A stretch of 49,932 nt of DNA from Gemmobacter aquatilis (GTDB taxonomy: Bacteria; Pseudomonadota; Alphaproteobacteria; Rhodobacterales; Rhodobacteraceae), in NCBI RefSeq assembly GCF_900110025.1, contig NZ_FOCE01000015.1:1-49932 (forward strand). The letters run 5' to 3'. Each line of letters begins with the position of its first letter. The first letter of the stretch is position 1. Below are positions 16,389 through 24,699 of the stretch, in pieces. The translations under genes were made by a program, and so were the position numbers. The notes below the pieces were generated by a model, which was not told the DNA's origin, searched no databases, and worked only from the letters and a program-made list of their open reading frames with translations.

Positions 16389-16452
16389 CGTATGATTCTA
16401 TATAAAAGTTATTTCCTTTGATTGCAACAGAAAAGGAAATAACTTTCATACG
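16389..16452. promoter_or_regulatory. Nested inverted repeat upstream of KDPG aldolase
   Basis: Two 15-bp arms, AAAGTTATTTCCTTT (16405-16419) and AAAGGAAATAACTTT (16432-16446), are perfect reverse complements separated by 12 bases. Outside them CGTATG (16389-16394) and CATACG (16447-16452) form a second matching pair. The element fills the gap between the SDR stop and the aldolase start. The right arm with its next base reads GAAATAACTTTC, similar to the GAA/TTC cores near 7.4 and 17.3 kb. It could be a two-site operator or, on RNA, a long AU-rich stem; the low GC content argues for an operator. Confidence 0.55.
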
Positions 16453-16464
16453 CCGCAGAGAAAA

Positions 16465-17259
16465 TCAGAAGACCGAGCGGATCATCCCTCCATCCACCTT
16501 CAGGGCAGCCCCATTCACGGCGCTGGCCCGGTCCGAGGCGATGAAACACACGAAATCGCCGATCTCTTCGGGCCGCGTCAGCCGTTGGATCAGCGATGTC
16601 GGGCGATTCTCACGCATGAACTTGCGATGCGCCTCATCGCGCGACAGTTCGGGGAACAGGTTGGCGATGAACGTGCCCACCCCGTCGGTGTTTACCGGAC
16701 CGGGCAGCACCGCGTTCACTGTCACGTCGGTTCCCTTGGTCAGCTCGGCCAGATTGCGCGAAACGGAAATCTGCATGGTCTTGGTGGCCGAGTAATGCGC
16801 CATCTCCGGTGCGGGATTGATACCGGATTCGGAGGCCATGAAGATCACCCGCCCCGTGCCGCGTGCCAGCATCCCCTTCAGGAAATGCCGCGCAAGGCGC
16901 ACGCCACTCATCACGTTCACCTCGATCAGGCGTTGCCACTGGGCATCCGTGGCGTCGAAGAAATCGACCGGCTCATAGATTCCGAGGTTGTTGACCAGAA
17001 TGTCCAGCCCGTCCGCTGGCAGGCTTGAAATTGCCGCCTCGCATCCTGCGGCGCTGCCCAGATCGGCCACCAAGGGCCGCGCAATGGCCCCCGGAACCGC
17101 CGCTTGAAGGCGCGCAATGGCGGCCTCGACTGATTCTCTGCTGCGCCCGTTGATGATGACTTCTGCCCCCTCACGCGCCAGCGAGACTGCAATTGCCTCG
17201 CCAATACCGCCTGAAGACCCTGAAATCAGGGCCTTCTTTCCTGCCAATCCAAGATCCAT
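16465..17259 (-). CDS. Short-chain dehydrogenase/reductase
   Basis: A 264-residue SDR with GSSGGIG at 14-20, NNLG at 90-93 and catalytic Y156 and K160 (HYSATKTM). It is the first minus-strand gene from the 17.3 kb divergent promoter. It belongs to the same subfamily as the SDR at 2919-3701 (shared MDxGL start, LAELTKGT, LPGP region, DGGxIRS end). The start at 17259 has AGTGGAGG upstream; an earlier start would overlap the promoter region. It probably oxidises a sugar or sugar acid; the substrate is unknown. Confidence 0.87.
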   Translation of the reverse strand: MDLGLAGKKALISGSSGGIGEAIAVSLAREGAEVIINGRSRESVEAAIARLQAAVPGAIARPLVADLGSAAGCEAAISSLPADGLDILVNNLGIYEPVDFFDATDAQWQRLIEVNVMSGVRLARHFLKGMLARGTGRVIFMASESGINPAPEMAHYSATKTMQISVSRNLAELTKGTDVTVNAVLPGPVNTDGVGTFIANLFPELSRDEAHRKFMRENRPTSLIQRLTRPEEIGDFVCFIASDRASAVNGAALKVDGGMIRSVF

Positions 17260-17295
17260 GACCTGTTTTCCTCCACTGCTTCTGGTGTTCGTATG

Positions 17296-17306
17296 GAATT
17301 TTATTC
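17296..17306. promoter_or_regulatory. GAA-N5-TTC operator candidate in divergent promoter
   Basis: GAATTTTATTC is an 11-bp dyad (GAAT-N3-ATTC) in the 128-base gap between the divergent SDR (17259) and ATPase (17388) genes. It is preceded by CGTATG, the same hexamer that borders the inverted repeat at 16389-16452. Its core matches the dyads at 7377, 7408 and 7433. One regulator may therefore control all three units. Confidence 0.45.
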
Positions 17307-17387
17307 GATATAAGTTGACAAGCAAGTAATTTGTTTTCTTATTACCGCAATGCCGTGAAAATCGGTTCGACGAGGGGGGAGGCAAGA

Positions 17388-18536
17388 ATGGCAGAGCTGC
17401 ACATCGAAGGGCTGGAGCGTCGCTTCGGCAGCGGGAAACCCGCGCTGGACGGCATCAGCTTTGACGTGGCCGAGCGTGAGTTCGTCTTCCTTCTAGGCCC
17501 CTCGGGCGCAGGCAAGACGACGACGCTGCGCCTGACGGCCGGACTGGATCATCCCGACGCCGGGCGCATCCTGTTGGGCGGTCGCGACATGGCCGGCATC
17601 GCCCCGCGAGAGCGGAATGTGGCGATGGTCTATGACAAGCACTCGCTTTATCCGCATCTGAACGTGTTCGAGAACATGGCCTATCCCTTGCGGCTGCGCG
17701 GCCTGACTGACGCCGACATGAAGGCCCGCATCGACCGCACGTCAGAGATTCTGGGCATCGGCCAGTTGCTTGATCGCCGTCCAGGCCAGCTTTCGGGCGG
17801 CCAGCAGCAGCGGGTGGCCATCGGACGGGCGCTGGTCCGCGATGCCTCGATCTATCTGATGGACGAACCGATCAGCCACCTGGACGCCAAGCTGCGCGCC
17901 CATATGCGGGTCGAGTTCAAGAAGTTGCAGCGCGAGTTTGCCGCCACGATCCTGTATGTCAGCCACGATCAACTGGAAGCCATGACCATGGGCGACCGGA
18001 TCATCGTGCTGGATCAGGGCCGCGTGCAGCAGATCGGCACCCCGCGCGATATTTACGACCGCCCCGCCAACCGCTTTGTGGCCGAGTTCGTGGGGGAACC
18101 GGCGATGAATACCCTGACCTGCGATCTGATGCAGGACGGGACGGGCTGGAAAGCGGTTTCGCAGGATTTCGCAGTCCATCTGGATGTCGCGTGGGTGCAG
18201 CGCCACGGCTTGCAGAACCGCAAGCCCGGCAAGGTGGTTCTGGGTCTGCGTCCGCAGCACCTGACCCTGGTCCCAAGCGAAGACACCGGGCAGCCGAATG
18301 TCGAGGACGGCCGGGTCTATGCCGTGGAAACCCTCGGCTCCGAAACGGTTTACGACATCGAGATCGGTGGCACCGTCCTGCGGCTCTGGTCGCGTAGGCA
18401 AGCCGATGGCCGCCCGCTGCCCGCTATCGGGGCCCCTCTGCACTTCCGCGTCAACCCGCAGGCCCTGCACCTGTTCGACGCTGAAACCGGGCTGGCGCTG
18501 GCGCACCCGGACCCTGGGCTTGTCCCGGCAGAATGA
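17388..18536 (+). CDS. Polyol/sugar ABC transporter ATP-binding protein 1 (MalK/UgpC type, variant Q-loop)
   Basis: A 382-residue ATPase. Walker A GPSGAGKT at 37-44, signature LSGGQ at 135-139, Walker B IYLMDE ending at E160, switch H193, and a C-terminal MOBE-type domain (VVLGLRPQHL near residue 285). The Q-loop normally reads MVFQ; here it reads MVYDK, so the conserved glutamine is replaced by D83. A second ATPase of the same operon keeps the glutamine. GGGGGGAGG precedes the ATG; an earlier start lies inside the promoter. It is the first gene of the plus-strand importer operon and probably forms a heterodimer with the second ATPase. Confidence 0.92.
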   Translation: MAELHIEGLERRFGSGKPALDGISFDVAEREFVFLLGPSGAGKTTTLRLTAGLDHPDAGRILLGGRDMAGIAPRERNVAMVYDKHSLYPHLNVFENMAYPLRLRGLTDADMKARIDRTSEILGIGQLLDRRPGQLSGGQQQRVAIGRALVRDASIYLMDEPISHLDAKLRAHMRVEFKKLQREFAATILYVSHDQLEAMTMGDRIIVLDQGRVQQIGTPRDIYDRPANRFVAEFVGEPAMNTLTCDLMQDGTGWKAVSQDFAVHLDVAWVQRHGLQNRKPGKVVLGLRPQHLTLVPSEDTGQPNVEDGRVYAVETLGSETVYDIEIGGTVLRLWSRRQADGRPLPAIGAPLHFRVNPQALHLFDAETGLALAHPDPGLVPAE

Positions 18537-18580
18537 CCAACGGCGCGGCGAAACCGCGCTTCAACGGAGGAGGAGGAACC

Positions 18581-19996
18581 ATGAATATCACACGCCGCCG
18601 GATGGGACTGCTGCTTGGCAGCTCGATCCTGTTCACACCGGCCATTCTGCGCGCCGAAGCGGCCCGCATGAAGGCCTTCGAAGGCACCACACTGAACCTG
18701 CTGGCCGTGCAGTTCGGCAGCCATGCCGCGCTTTGGGCCCAGGTGCCCGAATTCGAGGCCGCGACCGGCATCAAGGTGAACATCGAATACGCACCCTTCG
18801 AGAACACCCGCGAGAAGACGCTTCTGGATATGTCTTCGAAAACCGGGCGTTTCGATCTGTTCACCGTGGATATCATGTGGCTGGCCGAATATGCCGCCGC
18901 CGGATATCTGGAGCCGGTTGCGAAATATATCGCCGACCCCGAACTGACCGCCGAAGATTATGACGTAAACGATTTCGTCTCACGCGTGTTCTCGGGCACC
19001 GGCGTGTACAACGGGACGATGTACAACGTGCCCTTCGATTGCGGCACCGTGGGCAACATGTTCCGCGCAGACTGGATCGAAGCGGCGGGGCTGAAGGTGC
19101 CGGATCGGTTCGACGGCAGCTTCACCACCGACAAGATGATGGAAATCTGCGCCGCGCTGAACGACCCGTCCAAGGGTCAGGCAGGCTATGTCACCGGCCC
19201 GCAACGCTGGTTCTGGGGCTGGATGTTCACGCCGCTGATGTATGCCTTCCAGGACCCTGCAAAAGCCGGAAACGAATTCGTCAACGAGGCCTGGGAAGTC
19301 ACCATCAACAATGAAGACAACCTTGCCGCGCTGAACTTCTATCTTGGGCTCAAGCAGTTCACGCCGAAGGATGACCTCAACTACGGCTATGGCGAGCAAC
19401 TCGCCGTCTATCAGCAGGGCAAGGCGGGTGGCTCGATCACCTATTCGGGCTTCATCGGCGAGCATTACGAAGGCCCCGGCCTGGACATCAAGGGCAAGAA
19501 CATCGCCCTGCACAGCCCGATCGGCCCGAAGGGGCGGACCGATCCGTTCTTCGGCTCCTGGGGATTGTCGATCTCGGTCGACTCCAAGGCCAAAGAGGCG
19601 GCCTGGCTCTTTGTGCAGTGGATCACCCACAAGGAACGCCTGCGCAAAGCCTGCATCGGCGGCAACCCGGCTGTGCGTCACTCCACCTTCCAGGATGCCG
19701 AGTATCAGGCGGCGCAGCCCTGGGGCGCCAAGCTTTACGACTACATGGACAAGACCGCCAACCCCGACGAGCGGATCCGCGTGCCGGAATGGGCCGAGAT
19801 TTCCGAGATCATGGGCCTGCATGGCAACCGCGCCTGGGGCGGTGAAATCACGGCCGAACAGGCGCTTGAGGCGATGCAGGCGGATATGACCGGCGCGTTC
19901 AAGCGCGGCGGCTACTATCGCAGCGGCGCGCAGAACCCCAAGCAGTTGTGGCGTGACCTGTCCTACTACGACCGCAAACCCGCCGACTGGGGCTGA
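18581..19996 (+). CDS. ABC transporter extracellular solute-binding protein, family 1
   Basis: A 471-residue exported protein. The N-terminus MNITRRRMGLLLGSS followed by a hydrophobic stretch ending near residue 27 looks like a signal peptide with Tat-like arginines. The mature part has the size and features of MalE/UgpB-type proteins, including VQFGSHAALWAQVPEFEAAT, DLFTVDIMWLAEYA and a C-terminal region rich in aromatic residues. It delivers a carbohydrate or polyol to the two permeases downstream. A strong GGAGGAGGAGG ribosome binding site supports start 18581; the earlier in-frame start overlaps the upstream gene. The family also includes glycerol and sorbitol/mannitol binding proteins. 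Confidence 0.92.
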   Translation: MNITRRRMGLLLGSSILFTPAILRAEAARMKAFEGTTLNLLAVQFGSHAALWAQVPEFEAATGIKVNIEYAPFENTREKTLLDMSSKTGRFDLFTVDIMWLAEYAAAGYLEPVAKYIADPELTAEDYDVNDFVSRVFSGTGVYNGTMYNVPFDCGTVGNMFRADWIEAAGLKVPDRFDGSFTTDKMMEICAALNDPSKGQAGYVTGPQRWFWGWMFTPLMYAFQDPAKAGNEFVNEAWEVTINNEDNLAALNFYLGLKQFTPKDDLNYGYGEQLAVYQQGKAGGSITYSGFIGEHYEGPGLDIKGKNIALHSPIGPKGRTDPFFGSWGLSISVDSKAKEAAWLFVQWITHKERLRKACIGGNPAVRHSTFQDAEYQAAQPWGAKLYDYMDKTANPDERIRVPEWAEISEIMGLHGNRAWGGEITAEQALEAMQADMTGAFKRGGYYRSGAQNPKQLWRDLSYYDRKPADWG

Positions 19997-20004
19997 TCCT
20001 CACA

Positions 20005-20030
20005 GGCGCCGCCCCTTCCCGGGCGGCGCC
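20005..20030 (+). terminator. GC-rich hairpin after solute-binding protein gene
   Basis: GGCGCCGCCC (20005-20014) and GGGCGGCGCC (20021-20030) form a perfect 10-bp stem with a six-base loop, nine bases after the binding-protein stop. There is no T tract. It most likely protects the upstream mRNA end or causes partial termination, raising the level of binding protein over permease. Confidence 0.6.
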
Positions 20031-20057
20031 CCTCCCCTGCCATGAAGGACGCACAAA

Positions 20058-20987
20058 ATGCCGGACGCATTGCGCACAGCCCCGAAGGTTGCACTTCAGA
20101 ACCGCCGCTGGTTTCCCTGGCTCCTGATGGGGCCAACGCTTTTGATCCTGTTTGCCGTCGGCATCTTTCCCTTCGGCTATTCGTTGTATCTCGCTTCAAC
20201 AAATATCATCCTGTCCAAGCCCTATCTCGAGACCTATTTCGTCGGGCTGGAGCAATATCAGTACCTGATCCAGGACCCCGATTTCTTCAACGCGCTGCGG
20301 ATCACCCTGATCTTCACCGTCTCTGCGGTGTTTCTGGAATTCTGGGCCGGGCTTGGCCTTGCGCTGCTGTTCCGCCGTCAGATCCGGGGCAAGGCGCTGT
20401 ATCGGCTGGCGATCCTCTTGCCCATGGTGGTGCCGCCCCTGGTGGTGGGGCTGATCTGGAAATACATGCTGTTCCCGAATTCGGGCCTGATTTCCTATTA
20501 CGCCAACGCGCTGGCCGGGCTGATCGGGATTGCGCCGCCGACGTTCCTGAATGAACCCGGCTCGGCACTGCAGACCCTGATCTTCATCGACGTATGGCAA
20601 TGGACGCCGTTCATGTTCCTGATCCTGCATGCCGGTCTGGCCGCCATTCCCGCCGAACCCTATGAAGCCGCCGAGATTGACGGCGCCGGCGCATGGCGGG
20701 TGTTCTGGACCATCACCATGCCCATGCTGAAACCCGCCATCCTGATTGCGCTGGTGATCCGCACGATGGACGCCTTCCGCACCTATGACCAGATCGCGGT
20801 GCTGACCGCAGGAGGCCCCGGCAATTCGACCGAGACGCTGAACATCTGGCTGACCAATCTGGCCTTCCGGTTCTTCGATGTCTCGAAAGGTGCTGCCCTG
20901 TCGCTGATCATCTTCGTGCTGATCCTGGTGATGAGCACCATCTTCATCCGCATTCTCAGCCGCACCCGCATCGACGAGGGAGAATAG
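20058..20987 (+). CDS. ABC transporter permease, MalF/UgpA type
   Basis: A 309-residue inner membrane protein with about six transmembrane segments. The cytoplasmic coupling loop is at residues 203-225 (EAAEIDGAGAWRVF then MPMLKP), the classical EAA motif that contacts the ATPase. It pairs with the MalG-type permease that starts three bases after its stop. Family members carry maltose, glycerol 3-phosphate or polyols. Confidence 0.93.
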   Translation: MPDALRTAPKVALQNRRWFPWLLMGPTLLILFAVGIFPFGYSLYLASTNIILSKPYLETYFVGLEQYQYLIQDPDFFNALRITLIFTVSAVFLEFWAGLGLALLFRRQIRGKALYRLAILLPMVVPPLVVGLIWKYMLFPNSGLISYYANALAGLIGIAPPTFLNEPGSALQTLIFIDVWQWTPFMFLILHAGLAAIPAEPYEAAEIDGAGAWRVFWTITMPMLKPAILIALVIRTMDAFRTYDQIAVLTAGGPGNSTETLNIWLTNLAFRFFDVSKGAALSLIIFVLILVMSTIFIRILSRTRIDEGE

Positions 20988-20990
20988 CCC

Positions 20991-21845
20991 ATGGCCCGTG
21001 ATCTGACTTCCGTGACCTCGCCCGCCGCCCCCGAAGCCGAACGCAACTGGTGGGTTCATCTTGTGCTGCTGGTGATCTGTGTGGTGGCCATGTTGCCCGT
21101 GGTCTGGATGGTGATGACCGCCTTCATGCCGCGCGATGTGGCCAAGGCCGTGCCACCGCAATGGATCTTCACCCCCACGCTGGATGCCTTCCGCGTGCTG
21201 ATCGTGGACAAGGGGATGCTGGGCTATCTGAAAAACAGCCTGATCGTCTCGGTCACATCGACCTTCCTGTCGGTGACGCTGGGCATGTTCTGCGCCTATG
21301 CTCTGGCCCGGTTCGATTTTGCCGGGAAAGAAGACGTATCCTTCTGGATTCTGACCAACCGCATGATGCCTGCCGTTGCCGTCATCCTGCCGATGTTTCT
21401 GATCTTCAAGACGCTGAACCTGCTGGACACCTATTTCGGGCTGATCCTGCTGTATACCGCGATGCAACTGCCCTTCGTGGTCTGGATGCTGAAAGGCTAT
21501 TTCGAGGATATTCCCCGCCAGCTTGAAGAAATCGCGCTGGTCGATGGGGATACATGGTTTGGCGCCTTCCGCCGGGTGGTGCTGCCGCTGATGACACCCT
21601 CGATCACCGCGACCGCGATCTTTGTGCTGATCCTGTCGTGGAACGAGTATGCCTTCGCCCTGTTCCTTTCGGGCAGCACGACCAAGACCCTGCCGCCCGC
21701 CGTCGTCACCTTTGCGGTGAATGCCGAAGTCAGTTGGGATGTGCTGGGCGCTGCCTGTCTGATCATCACCGCGCCGATCATGATCTTCGTGATCGCCGTG
21801 CAGAAGCAATTCATCCGCGGCCTGTCGATGGGCATGGTGCGCTAG
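20991..21845 (+). CDS. ABC transporter permease, MalG/UgpE type
   Basis: A 284-residue inner membrane protein with about six transmembrane segments. The coupling loop at residues 179-201 reads EEIALVDGDTWFGAF then LPLMTP, a variant of the EAA motif in which the usual EAA is EEIA. RMMPAVAVILPMF and SWNEYAFALFLS are typical of the MalG side. It forms the channel with the preceding permease. The second ATPase follows after nine bases. Confidence 0.93.
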   Translation: MARDLTSVTSPAAPEAERNWWVHLVLLVICVVAMLPVVWMVMTAFMPRDVAKAVPPQWIFTPTLDAFRVLIVDKGMLGYLKNSLIVSVTSTFLSVTLGMFCAYALARFDFAGKEDVSFWILTNRMMPAVAVILPMFLIFKTLNLLDTYFGLILLYTAMQLPFVVWMLKGYFEDIPRQLEEIALVDGDTWFGAFRRVVLPLMTPSITATAIFVLILSWNEYAFALFLSGSTTKTLPPAVVTFAVNAEVSWDVLGAACLIITAPIMIFVIAVQKQFIRGLSMGMVR

Positions 21846-21854
21846 GGAGGGGTC

Positions 21855-22964
21855 ATGGCCGAAGTTCGGGTCGAAAGGCTGCACCGCAGCTTTGGAGAGT
21901 TCACCGCCGTTGCGGACATCTCCTTTACCATCGCCGATGGCGAGTTCGTGTTCTTCCTTGGCCCCTCGGGCTGCGGCAAGACCACGACCCTGCGGATGAT
22001 CGCAGGGCTGCTGATGCCCTCGGATGGGCGGATCGAGTTGGGGGGGCGCAATGTCACCTATCTCAAACCGCGCTATCGCAATGTCGGAATGGTGTTCCAG
22101 TCCAACGTTCTTTACCACCACCTCTCGGTTTACGAGAACCTCGCCTATCCGCTGAAGGTGCGGGGCCTGTCCTCGTCCGCCACCCGCGCCAAGGTCGAGG
22201 AGGTCGCGGCGATGTTGCAGATCAGCGATACGCTGCGACGGGGCACCGACAGCCTGTCGGGCGGTCAGGCGCAGAGGGTGGCGATCGGGCGGATGCTGGT
22301 ACGCGATGCCGATGTGTTCCTGATGGATGAACCGATCAGCCATCTGGACGCCAAATTGCGCGCCCATATGCGGGCCGAGTTGCGCCACCTGCAAAAGCAG
22401 CTTGGCCGCACCACCGTCTTCGTCAGCCATGACCAGCTTGAGGCAATGTCGATGGCCGACCGTATCGCGGTGATGAACAACGGCGCGGTGCAGCAATTCG
22501 CCCCACCGCAAGAGGTGTTCGACCGCCCCGCCAACGCCTTTGTCGCCGGTTTCGTCGGCGAGCCGCAGATGAATATCCTGCCGGTGCAACTCGCAGATGG
22601 CCGGGCGCAGGCGGAAGGCTTTTCGGCCGATCTCGATACGCATTGGCTGGCGCGCAACCGCATTTCGCCCGGCGCGCATGATCTGGGCATCCGGCCCGAG
22701 CATCTGGAGCTTTCGGCCCATCCCCTGCCCGGCGGATTCACCACGACGCTGGAGGTGGTCGAGCCGATGGGGCCGGAAAACCTGCTGACCTTCACCCTTG
22801 GCGGGCGCGATTTCAAGCTGCGCCGCCCCACCGGCGAAAGCGACCGCTTCCGCGAGGGGGATCGCGTGCATCTGCGCGCGCCCGCAGACCACATCTATCT
22901 TTTCGACCACGCGACGGGCCGCACTCTGGCTCAGGCCGCCTTTACCGACAGGAGCCACGCATGA
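21855..22964 (+). CDS. Polyol/sugar ABC transporter ATP-binding protein 2 (MalK type)
   Basis: A 369-residue ATPase with Walker A GPSGCGKT at 36-43, canonical Q-loop MVFQ (Q82), signature LSGGQ at 134-138 and Walker B VFLMDE. A C-terminal regulatory domain follows (LGIRPEHLEL). It is a paralogue of the first ATPase in the operon; both share LMDEPISHLDAKLR followed by AHMR. Having two unlike ATPases with one MalF and one MalG recalls the glycerol importer of rhizobia (GlpS/GlpT). GGGAGGGGTC precedes the ATG. The stop overlaps the start of the small membrane protein gene (ATGA). Confidence 0.93.
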   Translation: MAEVRVERLHRSFGEFTAVADISFTIADGEFVFFLGPSGCGKTTTLRMIAGLLMPSDGRIELGGRNVTYLKPRYRNVGMVFQSNVLYHHLSVYENLAYPLKVRGLSSSATRAKVEEVAAMLQISDTLRRGTDSLSGGQAQRVAIGRMLVRDADVFLMDEPISHLDAKLRAHMRAELRHLQKQLGRTTVFVSHDQLEAMSMADRIAVMNNGAVQQFAPPQEVFDRPANAFVAGFVGEPQMNILPVQLADGRAQAEGFSADLDTHWLARNRISPGAHDLGIRPEHLELSAHPLPGGFTTTLEVVEPMGPENLLTFTLGGRDFKLRRPTGESDRFREGDRVHLRAPADHIYLFDHATGRTLAQAAFTDRSHA

Positions 22965-23209
22965 CTGCGACTCGCGCCAACTGGCTGATCCTGCTGGGTA
23001 TCATGGCCGTTCTCGGCGGCAGTTGCACCGCGATCGCGGGCGATCTGTCGCATTGGCCTGCCACCCTGCCAGCCCTTCTGACGATCCTAGTGGCCAAGCT
23101 GGCGAATGACAGGCTGCGCCTGCTGAAATGGCCGATGGAGTTCCTGTTCTGGGCAGCCATCCTGATGATCGTCTTCAACCTTGTCCGACTTTACTTTCTG
23201 CCGGGCTGA
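22961..23209 (+). CDS. Small membrane protein in ABC transporter operon
   Basis: An 82-residue hydrophobic protein not recognised by name. It has a membrane segment at about residues 8-27, a second hydrophobic stretch near 34-46 and a strong one at 58-80. Its start overlaps the ATPase stop by ATGA, so it is translationally coupled and very probably real. Some glycerol ABC importers have a comparable small membrane protein (DUF2160); whether this one belongs there cannot be judged by eye. A role in assembling or tuning the importer is inference. Confidence 0.75.
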   Translation: MTATRANWLILLGIMAVLGGSCTAIAGDLSHWPATLPALLTILVAKLANDRLRLLKWPMEFLFWAAILMIVFNLVRLYFLPG

Positions 23210-23214
23210 CGCGG

Positions 23215-24699
23215 ATGATCCTTGGTCTTGATATTGGCACCGGCTCGGTTCGAGCAGGTGTGGTGGATGCCGAAGGGCGGCTGATCGCCACCGCCGCGCG
23301 GGCGCATGCCACGCATTTCCCCCGCCACGGCTGGGTTGAACAGGCCCCGCAGGACTGGTGGGAAGGCGTGGTTGCGACCATCCGCCAGATGCTCCAGATG
23401 GCAGGCTTGCCGCCCGATCAGATCGGCGCCATTGCGGTCTGCGGCCAGATGCACGCGCCCGTGCTGTTGGACCGCAACCGGCAACTGGTACAGGAGCGCG
23501 TGCCGCTGTGGAACGACAAGCGCGCCGCGCCACAGGCCGCCGCTTTGAACGCGCTGCCCAACCTGCGCGGGCTGCCCGGCGCCATCAACCCCGCGACCCC
23601 CGCCTGGCCGGGGGTCAAGCTGAAATGGCTGGCCGAGACGGACCCCGCGACGCTGGCGCGCGCCGATACGTTGTTGATGCCCAAGGACTACATCAACTTC
23701 CGCCTGACAGGTGAGTTGGCGATGGACTGGAGCGAGGCAGGCTCCAGCTTCCTGTGCCATGCGGGCACGCGCGACTGGTCTGCGGTGATGGCGGCACGGC
23801 TGGGGGTAGCGCAGCACATCTTGCCCGCCCTTCTGACATCGCAGACCATCCTCGGCCCGTTGCAGGCCAGCGCCGCCGAGGCGACGGGCCTTGCGGCCGG
23901 AACGCCGGTGCTTGTCGGCGCGGGGGATTTTCCCTGTGCCATCCTTGGCTCGGGAGTGACCGAGTTGGGGCAGGTCTCGGATGTTACCGGCACCTCGTTC
24001 CTTCTGACGCGGATCGGCAGCGCACCGCTGGTCCATCCGCAGGTGATGAACGTGGCGCTGCCCCTGCGCGGCTGGGGCGCCTTTGCCGTGGTCGATGCGG
24101 CCGGGGACGCCGTGCGGTGGGCCGCCCGGGTGCTCGACAATGACAGTCGCAGCTTCGAGTCCCTGTCCGATGCGGCTGCAGCGGTGCCACCCGGTGCCGA
24201 AGGGCTGATCTTCCTGCCCTATCTGACCGGCGAGCGGCTGGGTCAGGGGCCCACCTCCAAGGCCGGGTTTCTGGGTCTGACCGCAGCTCATGGCACGGCC
24301 CATCTGCACCGTGCGGTCATGGAGGGGGTCGTGCTGGCGATGAAGGCGGCCTTTGCACCGGTCTCGGCTCTTACCGGCCCGCCCGAGCAGATCATCGCCG
24401 CCGCCGGGGGGGCCCGCTCGCCCCTGTGGTTGCAGATCAAGGCCGATGTTTTTGGCACCCCTATCATTGCCACCGAAGAGGCCGAATGTGGGCTGATCGG
24501 CGTGGCGGCACTAGCCCATTCAGCCTTGGGGCGTTTTGCCGATGCCCATGAAGCCGCCCGTGCGCTGGTGCGCTTTCGCCCCCCGGTCGAGCCGATTGCC
24601 GCCAACCGAGACCGTTACGCCGCCCTTGCCGCGCGGTTCGATCAAATCCGCACGCTGATGGCGTCGCTCAATTCAACCCTGTCGGAGCCATTACCATGA
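23215..24699 (+). CDS. xylB: Xylulokinase-like FGGY carbohydrate kinase
   Basis: A 494-residue FGGY kinase. XylB landmarks are GLDIGTGSVRAGVVD, AVCGQMHAPVLLD, LWNDKRA, LMPKDYINFRLTGELAMDWSEA, GAGDFPCAILG, SDVTGTSFLL and the C-terminal AAAGGARSPLW. It phosphorylates a ketose, most likely D-xylulose or a related ketopentose made from an imported pentitol. The start at 23215 follows the small membrane protein gene by five bases and has no strong ribosome binding site, so it may depend on translational coupling. The stop overlaps the HAD gene start. This position at the end of a polyol importer operon is common in Rhodobacterales. Confidence 0.87.
   Translation: MILGLDIGTGSVRAGVVDAEGRLIATAARAHATHFPRHGWVEQAPQDWWEGVVATIRQMLQMAGLPPDQIGAIAVCGQMHAPVLLDRNRQLVQERVPLWNDKRAAPQAAALNALPNLRGLPGAINPATPAWPGVKLKWLAETDPATLARADTLLMPKDYINFRLTGELAMDWSEAGSSFLCHAGTRDWSAVMAARLGVAQHILPALLTSQTILGPLQASAAEATGLAAGTPVLVGAGDFPCAILGSGVTELGQVSDVTGTSFLLTRIGSAPLVHPQVMNVALPLRGWGAFAVVDAAGDAVRWAARVLDNDSRSFESLSDAAAAVPPGAEGLIFLPYLTGERLGQGPTSKAGFLGLTAAHGTAHLHRAVMEGVVLAMKAAFAPVSALTGPPEQIIAAAGGARSPLWLQIKADVFGTPIIATEEAECGLIGVAALAHSALGRFADAHEAARALVRFRPPVEPIAANRDRYAALAARFDQIRTLMASLNSTLSEPLP

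Noticed and set aside
20196-22958. A 920-codon open frame on the minus strand opposite the importer genes
   Set aside because: It is antisense to four well-supported genes, its protein is rich in His, Gln, Gly and Arg with no domain, and it has no ribosome binding site. High-GC genes commonly leave such open shadows.
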